This document shows, one piece after another, positions 1 through 5,759 of a DNA stretch of 7,641 nucleotides; positions within the stretch are counted from its first letter, which is position 1; every line of letters begins with the position of its first letter. The position numbers and the translations under genes are program-made. The notes beneath the pieces were generated by a model. The model saw only the letters and a program-made list of their open reading frames with translations. It was not told the DNA's origin and searched no databases. This DNA is from Rhodothermia bacterium (GTDB taxonomy: Bacteria; Bacteroidota; Rhodothermia; Balneolales; Natronogracilivirgulaceae): the NCBI GenBank assembly GCA_007122185.1, contig SKUI01000157.1, positions 1 to 7,641 of the forward strand, read 5' to 3'.

Positions 1-148
1 CATCACAAATATGTTGCGGGGTCTTGAAATCGGGCTCGCCCTGGCTCAGGGAGATGACCGATTTTCCTTCGCGCTGAAGTTCCTTGGCGCGACCTGAGAT
101 TTTCATCGTTTCCGAAGGCGCTATGGCCTGAACGCGTTTCGCTATCAT
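1..148 (-). CDS. Class I/II PLP-dependent aminotransferase, aspartate type (N-terminal part)
   Basis: Reading the minus strand from an ATG at 148 gives 49 codons that stay open to the window edge, starting MIAKRVQAIAPSETMKIS. The pattern of arginine-valine, a proline-serine-threonine segment, an AKEL helix and then SLSQGEPDFKTPQHI (about residues 33-47) is the N-terminus typical of aspartate/aromatic aminotransferases of fold type I. These use pyridoxal phosphate to exchange amino groups between amino acids and 2-oxo acids in the cytoplasm. The PLP lysine and most of the enzyme lie outside the window, so substrate preference cannot be read. An AGGA at 159-162 sits 10 nt before the start. The gene follows coaD on the same strand but is separated by 274 bp, so it may have its own promoter. 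Confidence 0.88.
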   Translation of the reverse strand, partial: MIAKRVQAIAPSETMKISGRAKELQREGKSVISLSQGEPDFKTPQHICD

Positions 149-212
149 GGCAAAATGATCCTGTTAGTACAACCGATTAATAATGTTTGTGGAAAGAAGG
201 GAATACAGTCCG

Positions 213-225
213 GCACAAAGTGTGC
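213..225. promoter_or_regulatory. Small perfect dyad upstream of the aminotransferase gene
   Basis: The sequence GCACA-AAG-TGTGC is a perfect inverted repeat with 5-bp arms, 65 bp upstream of the aminotransferase start. It could be an operator or just a short chance palindrome. Its right half and flank (agtgtgcaaattcg) resemble the unit of the 15-bp tandem repeat about 100 bp away, so it may instead be a decayed copy of that repeat. I found no convincing -10/-35 pair next to it. Confidence 0.25.
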
Positions 226-320
226 AAATTCGAGACAAGATACAAAAGTCAACATGCAGTTTCCAAGGCTGCCGGAAAATTCAGGAAAAATGGAGATGTA
301 TTGCTTTGGGGCAGCCGGCA

Positions 321-425
321 GCGTGCGATCCGGGAACGTGCAATTCGGGAGCGTGCAATCCGGCAGTGTGCAATCCGGCAGTGTGCAATCCGGCAGTGTG
401 CGATCCGGCAGTGTGCGATCCGTCA
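321..425. repeat. 15-bp tandem repeat, seven units, abutting the end of coaD
   Basis: Seven direct units of 15 bp run without gaps from 321 to 425, with a consensus close to gtgtgcaatccggca. Units 4 and 5 (366-395) are identical and unit 3 differs at one base. The outer units carry more changes: unit 1 has cgatccggga, unit 2 has caattcggga, units 6 and 7 have cgatcc. Identical centres with decayed edges are the usual mark of slippage-driven repeat growth. The unit length is a multiple of three and contains no stop on either strand, so long spurious reading frames cross the array. The last unit overlaps the coaD stop codon: its final tca (423-425) is TGA on the coaD strand, where the other units have gca or gga. 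Confidence 0.93.
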
Positions 426-905
426 GCGGTATTTGTTTTTCAGCGCCTCGGCTACATTAGCCGGGACAAAATGGCTGACATCACCTCCCCAGTAGGCGAT
501 TTCACGCACCAGCGAGCCGGAAACGAAAGTCAGGTGCTCGCTGGGCATCAGGAAGATGGTGTCGATATCCCGCCCGAGCTTGCGGTTCATGAGTGCCATT
601 CGAAATTCATACTCATAATCGGAAAACTGCCGGACGCCCCGAATCAGGGTTTTTACGTTGCTCTCATGCGCGAAATCCACAAGAAGTCCCGTGAACTTTC
701 GGATGTCGACCTTTTCGGACCAGGTTTCCTTGCTGATACTCTCCCGGATCAGGGAAATCCGCTCGTCCGGAGTAAAAATGGAGTTTTTACGGGTGTTGAC
801 AGCGATGGTGATAATGACTTTGTCAAACAGGTTTGTGGCACGTTCCAAAACATCAAGATGCCCGAAAGTGATGGGGTCGAAAGAGCCGGGGTAAATAACT
901 TGCAC
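423..905 (-). CDS. coaD: Phosphopantetheine adenylyltransferase
   Basis: This 160-residue protein has the usual length of bacterial CoaD. The enzyme joins 4'-phosphopantetheine and ATP to give dephospho-CoA, the penultimate step of coenzyme A synthesis in the cytoplasm. Visible family marks are YPGSFDPITFGH (residues 5-16, with the TxGH nucleotidyl-transfer motif at 13-16), LIRGVR (87-92), the DYEYEFRMALMN segment (96-107), and FVSGSLVREIAYWGGDVSHFVP (127-148). The last contains the ATP-contacting loop, where a glycine stands in place of the middle serine of the common ISSS form. The start is a GTG, supported by a clear GAGGA at 913-917, 7 nt upstream; an in-frame stop at 930-932 limits any longer form. 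It lies 49 nt after rsmD on the same strand, a classic pairing, so co-transcription is likely. Its stop codon lies in the outermost unit of a tandem repeat. Confidence 0.97.
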   Translation of the reverse strand: MQVIYPGSFDPITFGHLDVLERATNLFDKVIITIAVNTRKNSIFTPDERISLIRESISKETWSEKVDIRKFTGLLVDFAHESNVKTLIRGVRQFSDYEYEFRMALMNRKLGRDIDTIFLMPSEHLTFVSGSLVREIAYWGGDVSHFVPANVAEALKNKYR

Positions 906-954
906 GATGGGTTCCTCAGAATTTTGTGATCATGTATCTGGAAAGTACGATTAG

Positions 955-1512
955 TCAGGGGTTATCCGCCATGCGGTTGGTTTGAAAAATGGTTACGATG
1001 GTGCGGCCATATGGTTTGGCGAAGACACAATTTGGATGTTCCCCGAAATCATGCCGTTTGTCGTGTTCAAGGATGAACCATCCATCAGGCTTGAGCCAGC
1101 CCTCTTGCAGGACGATCTCCGGGAGTCGGGTCATTTCAGGATACTCGTAAGGGGGGTCTGCGAAGACGATATCGAATGGGCTGGACGGTCCGCCGAGGAA
1201 GTTCTCGACGGATGAACAGATAATGCGAGTCTGCTTTTCCACACCGAAATGCCGCGCGGTTTTTTCAATATGGTCTGTAGCGGCGGATGAGGATTCTACG
1301 AAGATCACCTTAGATGCTCCTCGGGAGATGGCTTCAAGGCCCAGGTTGCCCGAGCCTGCAAAAAGATCCAGGATGATGCTTCCGGAGAGATGCTTGCGCA
1401 CTTCGATCATTGCGAAGATACTCTCTTTGGCACGATCTGATGTGGGGCGCATGTCGACATGCACAGGAACGGTGATCTTTCTGCCTTTCAGTGTTCCGGT
1501 GATGATCCGCAT
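955..1512 (-). CDS. rsmD: 16S rRNA (guanine(966)-N(2))-methyltransferase
   Basis: This 185-residue protein matches RsmD, which uses S-adenosylmethionine to methylate N2 of G966 of 16S rRNA during small-subunit assembly. It opens with MRIITGTLKGRKI and RPTSDRAKESIF (residues 22-33), the substrate-side signature. The SAM-binding motif I follows (DLFAGSGNLGLEAISRGA, 49-66), then an acidic ribose-binding residue in VIFVESS (69-75). The catalytic DPPY is at 119-122 and the YGRTIVTIF end strand at 168-176. The start lies only 3 nt after the stop of the upstream gene and has no visible Shine-Dalgarno sequence, which suggests translational coupling. CoaD follows 49 nt downstream, the usual partner order. 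Confidence 0.96.
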   Translation of the reverse strand: MRIITGTLKGRKITVPVHVDMRPTSDRAKESIFAMIEVRKHLSGSIILDLFAGSGNLGLEAISRGASKVIFVESSSAATDHIEKTARHFGVEKQTRIICSSVENFLGGPSSPFDIVFADPPYEYPEMTRLPEIVLQEGWLKPDGWFILEHDKRHDFGEHPNCVFAKPYGRTIVTIFQTNRMADNP

Positions 1513-1515
1513 GGG

Positions 1516-2373
1516 TTAGTAGACTGATAACAGTGTGGCCGGAAATGCTCGCTCAAGCGGGAAGCTGAACGTTTTTTCCCTGGCAGAGAGACCAATTTTC
1601 TCAAGGGAATCCATTACAACGATCTCCGAGGCATCATCCCAGTACGCCTGAAGTTCTTCTGAAACACGACCGGCTTCTCCGCCATAGACCAGGATCTGTT
1701 CATGCATGCCTAGAAGCCAGTTGAGATGGGATGCACGCTGGAGCCAGTGGTAGGGCAGGTCAGAAATGTCGTCAAAAGTGATATAGGTGGCAGCCCGCAG
1801 CTTGCCCAGCAGGAATGATGTGATGCCCAAAACACCATTGCTACAGGATACAGTCATGAATGAGCCATGGAAGTGGCTTATTCCCATCCACTTTTCACCA
1901 ATCTGAAAATCGGAATAAAGGTTACCGTTAACGGGGCCATTGAGGAGGAAGGAAAACGATTCCAAATGCCGTTTTTTGCGGACTTTCAGCAGCTTGAAAT
2001 CACGGTTGCTGATCGCGTGCCAGTCAGGCGCGATGCGGCTCATCTCCGTTCCCTGCATGAGTATGTTGAGATGTGCCTGGCGCTCATCCTCCTGGTCGCA
2101 GACCGACTTGGGCACGATGCTCCAGCATTCAAGCTGCGGAGGATACAACACGCTAATTTCGGACACATCCTCCTCGCGTACCAGTTTTCCAACGGCATCG
2201 CACAGGCCCGGAAAGGTGTCCTGGTCGCGACGGGTGAGGGAATCAATCAGGTCAAAATTGAAATCAATCTGCCCGATCCGCTCTACGAGAGCCGGTTTCG
2301 CTGAAGCAGATACGGCATAGCAGAGCTTGTTGGCATCAAAGGCAACTCCAAGTCGCGCATCCGGTTCCGGCAT
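1516..2373 (-). CDS. DUF3822-like protein, possible actin-like (ASKHA) fold
   Basis: This is a 285-residue cytoplasmic-looking protein with no signal peptide or membrane segment. Its place directly before rsmD and coaD, its length and its order of strands fit the DUF3822 family of Bacteroidota-type genomes; I base this on context and general look, not a search. The N-terminus (LGVAFDANKLCYAVSAS, 8-24), a strand near SEISVLYPPQLECWSIVPKS (71-90), SFMTVSCSNGVLG (171-183) and ILVYGGEAGRVSEEL (227-241) recall the phosphate- and adenosine-loop strands of actin/PilM/FtsA-like folds. An aspartate-glycine phosphate loop is not clear, so ATP binding is unproven. I chose the ATG at 2373 because it lies 10 nt after the upstream stop. 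A longer form from 2439 would overlap that gene and adds a proline-rich, unlikely N-terminus. Function unknown. Confidence 0.75.
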   Translation of the reverse strand: MPEPDARLGVAFDANKLCYAVSASAKPALVERIGQIDFNFDLIDSLTRRDQDTFPGLCDAVGKLVREEDVSEISVLYPPQLECWSIVPKSVCDQEDERQAHLNILMQGTEMSRIAPDWHAISNRDFKLLKVRKKRHLESFSFLLNGPVNGNLYSDFQIGEKWMGISHFHGSFMTVSCSNGVLGITSFLLGKLRAATYITFDDISDLPYHWLQRASHLNWLLGMHEQILVYGGEAGRVSEELQAYWDDASEIVVMDSLEKIGLSAREKTFSFPLERAFPATLLSVY

Positions 2374-2383
2374 GGCATTCGGA

Positions 2384-2848
2384 TTAGTTCCAGTTGGTTG
2401 CGTTAAGCAGGGTGGTACGCTCCAGGGAACCGATGGCATCTTCGGTATCGGGATCTTCCAGCAGATATATGTTTGGCCGTAACGTATCGTTCAGGGCGTA
2501 CTGAAAACGGTTGCCGGACCTGGGGGAATAGATCAGCGAATCGGGATTGTACTGGTAAGGGGGGCGAAACGCAAAAAGGGAGTCGCCTTTTTCAACCATA
2601 TTCTCATCGGTTTTAAGCCATTCAACCAGATCGTCAAGGGTTTGCGGGAAGTGATTGTTCCTGCGCTGATGCTCAACAAGGGCATCACGTGTGACGGTGA
2701 GCCTGTGCCGGACCTGTTCGGTTACTTCCCGTTGCTGCTCAATTTTTTTGTACGGTGATGTGATGGAATCATAAAGCAGCCAGGCGAGGACAATAATGAC
2801 GACGGTAAGTACGGCGCTGATGATTCTGTTACGATTATCTATATTCAT
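2384..2848 (-). CDS. Membrane-anchored protein of unknown function, pseudopilin-like
   Basis: The protein has 154 residues. A short polar start (MNIDNRNR) is followed by one hydrophobic segment at about residues 9-28 (IISAVLTVVIIVLAWLLYDS). A charged helix follows (34-60), then the stretch ALVEHQRRNNHFPQTLDDL (56-74). That stretch resembles the region after the N-terminal helix in type II secretion pseudopilins of the GspG kind, where an aliphatic helix leads to a 'YP-x-t-L' turn. The rest (80-154) is acidic and rich in tyrosine and asparagine. There is no obvious prepilin peptidase site (glycine before phenylalanine-T-x-x-E), so it may be a bitopic protein with only a similar outer domain. 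It is the first gene of the left-going cluster. The start at 2848 is preceded by A-rich sequence rather than a Shine-Dalgarno site. I do not recognise a family with certainty. Confidence 0.72.
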   Translation of the reverse strand: MNIDNRNRIISAVLTVVIIVLAWLLYDSITSPYKKIEQQREVTEQVRHRLTVTRDALVEHQRRNNHFPQTLDDLVEWLKTDENMVEKGDSLFAFRPPYQYNPDSLIYSPRSGNRFQYALNDTLRPNIYLLEDPDTEDAIGSLERTTLLNATNWN

Positions 2849-3066
2849 TTTTCTGAGTGCTGAAATGTTTGTTGAATCTGTTCAGGGCACACGCTTATTG
2901 AAGGCATACGTTTGATTCCGAAAATACATCCGGCAATGAAGATATGCAACAAATCATTGTGTTCCCGATGGAAACGATACAGAAGCAGATGTATTTTGAA
3001 ATATAGCGGCGCTCGTGTGGAAGCTTTCGATTCAAAATGCATTTCTGTTGTTTGTTTTGTAGCTTT
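2849..3066. other. Divergent intergenic region
   Basis: About 220 bp separate the left-going pseudopilin-like gene from the right-going peptidase. The region is richer in A and T than the genes. It should hold the promoters for both directions, but I cannot point to a convincing pair of promoter boxes. The T-rich run ttgtttgttttg (3048-3059) just before the peptidase start loosely recalls the TAnnTTTG element of Bacteroidota promoters with one mismatch, yet it lies too close to the start to be trusted. Short open frames on the minus strand here have no family resemblance and are probably not genes. Confidence 0.45.
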
Positions 3067-3072
3067 ATGCCT

Positions 3073-3930
3073 ATGGAAAAACTGATTTCACTAATCCGCG
3101 ACATAGCCAGGGTTCCTTCCTTTTCCTCGTATGAGGAGCATATTCACGATCTGATATTCCGCTTCATGGAATCCGTTCCCGGAGCGAATGGAGAACGTGT
3201 TCCCGACAACAACCTCGTTTTTCAGGTGCCCGGAGATGACAACCGGCCACCGGTTGCACTTACGGCCCATCTTGACAAAATCAATCATTTTGGCACTTCT
3301 CCGCCAGAAGTACTGCCGTTTGAGCAGGACGATGAGCGGCTTACAGGGCAGCTGGATAATGCCGTTGGACTGGCTCTTTGCATCTCCCTTGCACGGCTCA
3401 GCGCCGGGCGATCCTTTCCGCCACTCATGCTGCTTTTTTCGGAAATGGAAGAGAGTTTTGGCCTGAAAAACCATCCTCACCTGCTCAAAAACGTGGGTAA
3501 GGGGCTTTATCATGGCATGGGAGCCGAGCGTATCTCCCGGTTTCTGCTCCGTGAACATCTGCTGCCATCTGCGGTGATCACGCTGGATACCACACCTCTG
3601 TTCAAGGGGGATCCGGGAGTGGCGCTGTACAGCGGTCATTGGGAGTTCACCGGGCAGCAGCCGACAGACAGGGAGCGTGAACGCACCGAGCGGGTCCGTG
3701 ACCAGTTTCTGTCCATCGATCCCGACCTGTATCTGTCCAACAACACGAATGATTACCTTCACTACGGTGCGGAGCTGAACAAGGGTGGGCAAACTGATAT
3801 CCCTTCGCTGGCTTTGGAGCCGGCCATATTCCCCTACCACCAGAAAAACGAGTCGGTGTATCTGAAGGATATTGCCCGCGTTCACGACATCATGGTCCGA
3901 TGGCTTGAACGGTCCGGTCAAGGTATTTGA
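3073..3930 (+). CDS. Co-catalytic zinc peptidase, M28/M42-like (clan MH)
   Basis: This is a 285-residue soluble protein that looks like a compact aminopeptidase of the M28/M20/M42 type, which binds two metal ions and removes N-terminal residues or hydrolyses related amides. Likely ligands are His66 and the neighbouring Asp68 (TAHLDKI), Asp95 (GQLDNAVG), Glu126/Glu127 (SEMEESFG), Asp172 (ITLDTTP) and His256 (PYHQKNE). The first metal histidine and the bridging aspartate are only 29 residues apart, as in M28 and unlike M42, where a PDZ-like insert separates them. The end (GGQTDIPSLALE, 238-249, and PYHQKNESVYLKDIARV, 254-270) looks more like M42. No signal peptide is seen, so it is probably cytoplasmic. 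Start choice: ATG at 3073, since the family-like sequence begins at MEKLISLIRDIARVPSFSS. ATGs at 3067 and 3037 are alternatives, the last adding an odd cysteine-rich MHFCCLFCSF. Substrate unknown. Confidence 0.85.
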   Translation: MEKLISLIRDIARVPSFSSYEEHIHDLIFRFMESVPGANGERVPDNNLVFQVPGDDNRPPVALTAHLDKINHFGTSPPEVLPFEQDDERLTGQLDNAVGLALCISLARLSAGRSFPPLMLLFSEMEESFGLKNHPHLLKNVGKGLYHGMGAERISRFLLREHLLPSAVITLDTTPLFKGDPGVALYSGHWEFTGQQPTDRERERTERVRDQFLSIDPDLYLSNNTNDYLHYGAELNKGGQTDIPSLALEPAIFPYHQKNESVYLKDIARVHDIMVRWLERSGQGI

Positions 3931-3992
3931 TCTGATATTTTCGTATGTTGTAAAGTTGCAATGATTCAACGATAAACCCAGGTTTCAACCCC

Positions 3993-4349
3993 ATGCTTTA
4001 CCAGGAAAAATTTTATTATCTCTGTCATGTGCCATTGAGTGCCGAAAGTCCAAAAGACGTCGATATCGTCCAGAAGGCAGCGGACTCGGCAGAATTCTCA
4101 CAGCTCTTCGAAAAGTACGAACAGCTTCGCTCGCACGCTTTTAATGAGGACGGACTTTACAGTGTGATCCGCGCCGATGACATCTATATCCTTATCCGGA
4201 CAGGCTCTCCTGACGAGGCACGTGAGGAGGCATTTGAGGAGGCGCGGGCCGGACTCATCACCAATCTTGAGCATCGGGTCATGCAGAACAAGGACAAGAA
4301 TGCCGTTGAGATCCTCAGAAATGTCCATAATGTGGAAATGAGTATCTGA
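3993..4349 (+). CDS. Hypothetical acidic protein, 118 residues
   Basis: I do not recognise this protein. It has no signal peptide or membrane segment and is rich in glutamate and aspartate. Residues 5-15 (EKFYYLCHVPL) and 55-70 (LYSVIRADDIYILIRT) look like beta strands. Long helices are likely at about 20-48 and 73-112 (SPDEAREEAFEEARAGLITNLEHRV), so an alpha/beta two-layer fold is plausible. The reading frame is clean and matches the strand of its neighbours. It is followed after only 5 nt by the TPR gene, which supports it being a real gene in an operon. No clear Shine-Dalgarno site precedes the ATG at 3993; the preceding 62 bp hold the short palindrome GGTTTCAACC. Confidence 0.75.
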   Translation: MLYQEKFYYLCHVPLSAESPKDVDIVQKAADSAEFSQLFEKYEQLRSHAFNEDGLYSVIRADDIYILIRTGSPDEAREEAFEEARAGLITNLEHRVMQNKDKNAVEILRNVHNVEMSI

Positions 4350-4354
4350 AATCC

Positions 4355-4906
4355 ATGACCGCCGAACGGCCCGATCCGTTAAAGCCCAGGCTTCTCGCTC
4401 TTTCCGAGGAGATTGTGGACCTGTCCGACCGCCTTGAAGAAGCGGAAGCAGGAAATGATGACCGGCAGGCGCACCACTCTGTGAAACGGCTGCGCAGCAT
4501 CGGCAACGAACTGGTAGATTGTCTGGAGCAGGCCACCGGCGACGATCTGGCTTTTGCACGGTTCATGATGGGGTCGGTCTGCAGCCTTCTCGGGTTTTGG
4601 GAAAAGGCGGAGTCATCCTACCGGGGGGCACTTGAAGTCTGGCCCGACCACGTGGGGCTGCTCAACGAATTGTTTGACGCCCTGGTGGCGCAGCGCAAAT
4701 ATGCCGAAGCAGAAACGGTGATCCGCCAAAGTATCCGTCATGGCGGCGAAACGCCGCTCATACTCCGGAATCTCGCTGCTGTGCTGGTGCACCTGAAAAG
4801 GGTCAATGAGGCAAGGATAATGATGATCAACTGTACTGCCCGGTTTCCCAATGACGCTGAGAGCAGGGCTTTTTTGAAGCAGCTTGACTCGCCTGTTTCG
4901 AGTTAA
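4355..4906 (+). CDS. Tetratricopeptide repeat protein
   Basis: The protein has 183 residues. The N-terminal part (about 10-60) is charged and helical, possibly a short coiled coil (LLALSEEIVDLSDRLEEAEAG). From about residue 66 three TPR-like helix pairs follow: 66-99 (ARFMMGSVCSLLGFWEKAESSYRGALEVWPDH), 100-133 (GLLNELFDALVAQRKYAEAETVIRQSI) and 134-167 (ILRNLAAVLVHLKRVNEARIMMINCTARFPND). Small residues at the packing positions and a proline ending units 1 and 3 fit TPR structure. Such proteins act as scaffolds for protein contacts; the partner is unknown. There is no signal peptide, so it is probably cytoplasmic. It lies 5 nt after the 118-residue gene and 11 nt before the pseudouridine synthase gene, so the three are probably one transcript. 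Confidence 0.85.
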   Translation: MTAERPDPLKPRLLALSEEIVDLSDRLEEAEAGNDDRQAHHSVKRLRSIGNELVDCLEQATGDDLAFARFMMGSVCSLLGFWEKAESSYRGALEVWPDHVGLLNELFDALVAQRKYAEAETVIRQSIRHGGETPLILRNLAAVLVHLKRVNEARIMMINCTARFPNDAESRAFLKQLDSPVSS

Positions 4907-4917
4907 ATGCCGATATC

Positions 4918-5634
4918 ATGAAAAAGAAGAAAAGGTATGTGACGCTGAATGCCCGAAGCCGGGCCGGGATCCTGTATGAGGACTCCCAGGTTATAGCGGT
5001 CAACAAGCCGGCCGGCATACTGACGGTACCCATTTCCGGTATGAAGTCAGCCAATATGCAGGAAGCTCTGGACCGTTATCTTGAGCCTCAAAAGCGCAGG
5101 GCTCAGACAGTGCATCGCATTGACAGGTATACCAGCGGAGTGGTGCTGTTTGCCAAGAGCACGCGGGCGCGGACCCGCCTTATGGAACAGTTCCGGAATC
5201 ATCAGCCGGCCAGGATCTACCTTGCACTGGTGCGAGGCGTCCCGGATCCACCCGAGGGAGAGCTTGTTCACTACATGAAACGCATCAAGGACGGGTTTCG
5301 TAATGTCATTGTTCCGGAAGGGGATCCCGACGGTACGAGAGCACGGCTGTTATACCGGGTTATCGAGCCGTTTCGTGATACGTCACTGGTGGAGGTGGCC
5401 CTGGATACCGGCCTGAAAAACCAGATCCGGGTGCAACTTGCGGATATCGGCCACCCCACTGTCGGTGACCGCCATTATGCCGGTGACGAGCAGGAGGAGA
5501 AGCTGATCGACCGGCAGGCGCTTCATGCGTCCCGGCTGGAATTCCACCATCCGGCAACGGGAGAAATTGTTGGTTTGGAGGCGGAAATACCCAAAGATTT
5601 TAAGCGGCTTATCGCGTATTATAGGAGAAAGTGA
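4918..5634 (+). CDS. RluA-family RNA pseudouridine synthase
   Basis: This 238-residue enzyme isomerises uridine to pseudouridine in structured RNA (rRNA or tRNA). It starts almost directly with the catalytic domain: ILYEDSQVIAVNKPAGILTVP (18-38) is RluA motif I. VHRIDRYTSGVVLFAKS (65-81) holds the catalytic aspartate, Asp69, in the HRIDR form of the usual HRLDR. ARIYLALVRG (98-107) carries the conserved tyrosine. DTGLKNQIRVQLADIGHPTVGD (163-184) is the usual late motif, and ALHASRLEFHHPATGE (201-216) ends the domain. There is no N-terminal S4 RNA-binding domain, as in RluA, RluC-unlike and TruC-type short members, so the target site cannot be assigned. A lysine-rich start (MKKKKR) may help RNA contact. 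The gene starts 11 nt after the TPR gene without a Shine-Dalgarno site, so coupled translation is likely. Confidence 0.93.
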   Translation: MKKKKRYVTLNARSRAGILYEDSQVIAVNKPAGILTVPISGMKSANMQEALDRYLEPQKRRAQTVHRIDRYTSGVVLFAKSTRARTRLMEQFRNHQPARIYLALVRGVPDPPEGELVHYMKRIKDGFRNVIVPEGDPDGTRARLLYRVIEPFRDTSLVEVALDTGLKNQIRVQLADIGHPTVGDRHYAGDEQEEKLIDRQALHASRLEFHHPATGEIVGLEAEIPKDFKRLIAYYRRK

Positions 5635-5759
5635 GAAACAGGTGAGAAGAAGTATCAGAACGAATTGACCTTGGCTAATGTTGACCGAATGACAGCTCTG
5701 AACAAGTAGGTTTCAACCTGTAATTATTAACTGAAACAAGCAGAAAAAAGGAGACGATT
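5635..5759 (+). promoter_or_regulatory. Upstream region of dps with candidate promoter boxes and repeats
   Basis: This 125-bp gap probably holds the dps promoter. TTGACC occurs twice in direct repeat (5665-5670 and 5681-5686, 16 bp apart), either as a -35 box or as a regulator site. TAATTAT at 5721-5727 could be a -10 box, but no -35 sits at a good distance from it. GGTTTCAACC (5709-5718) is a palindrome, and GTTTCA/TGAAAC (5710-5715 with 5732-5737) forms a second inverted repeat overlapping it. AGGAG at 5749-5753, 6 nt before the ATG, is a strong ribosome binding site. No terminator for the preceding operon is visible. Binding of a stress regulator is only a guess. Confidence 0.35.

Noticed and set aside
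260..278. TTTCC/GGAAA stem-loop between coaD and the aminotransferase gene as a coaD terminator
   Set aside because: The stem has only five pairs with a nine-base loop, and no T run follows on the minus strand.
321..425. CRISPR array
   Set aside because: Units are 15 bp, directly adjacent, with no spacers; this is a minisatellite-type tandem repeat.
183..929. A 248-codon plus-strand open frame with CNPAV/CDPAV repeats, resembling a repeat protein
   Set aside because: It lies antisense to coaD. The apparent peptide repeat comes from the 15-bp DNA repeat, which is stop-free in every frame. There is no ribosome binding site or family resemblance, and the other two plus frames are equally open there.
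2845..3042. Short minus-strand open frames in the divergent intergenic region
   Set aside because: Low-complexity, histidine- and cysteine-rich translation with no family resemblance; the region is AT-rich and more likely holds promoters.
3035..3044. Perfect 10-bp palindrome AAATGCATTT before the peptidase
   Set aside because: Several 10-bp palindromes are expected by chance in a window of this length; there is no second copy or nearby promoter to support an operator.
3091..3969. A 292-codon minus-strand open frame opposite the peptidase
   Set aside because: The plus strand encodes a protein with recognisable metal-ligand motifs; the minus frame has no family features and is a codon-usage shadow.
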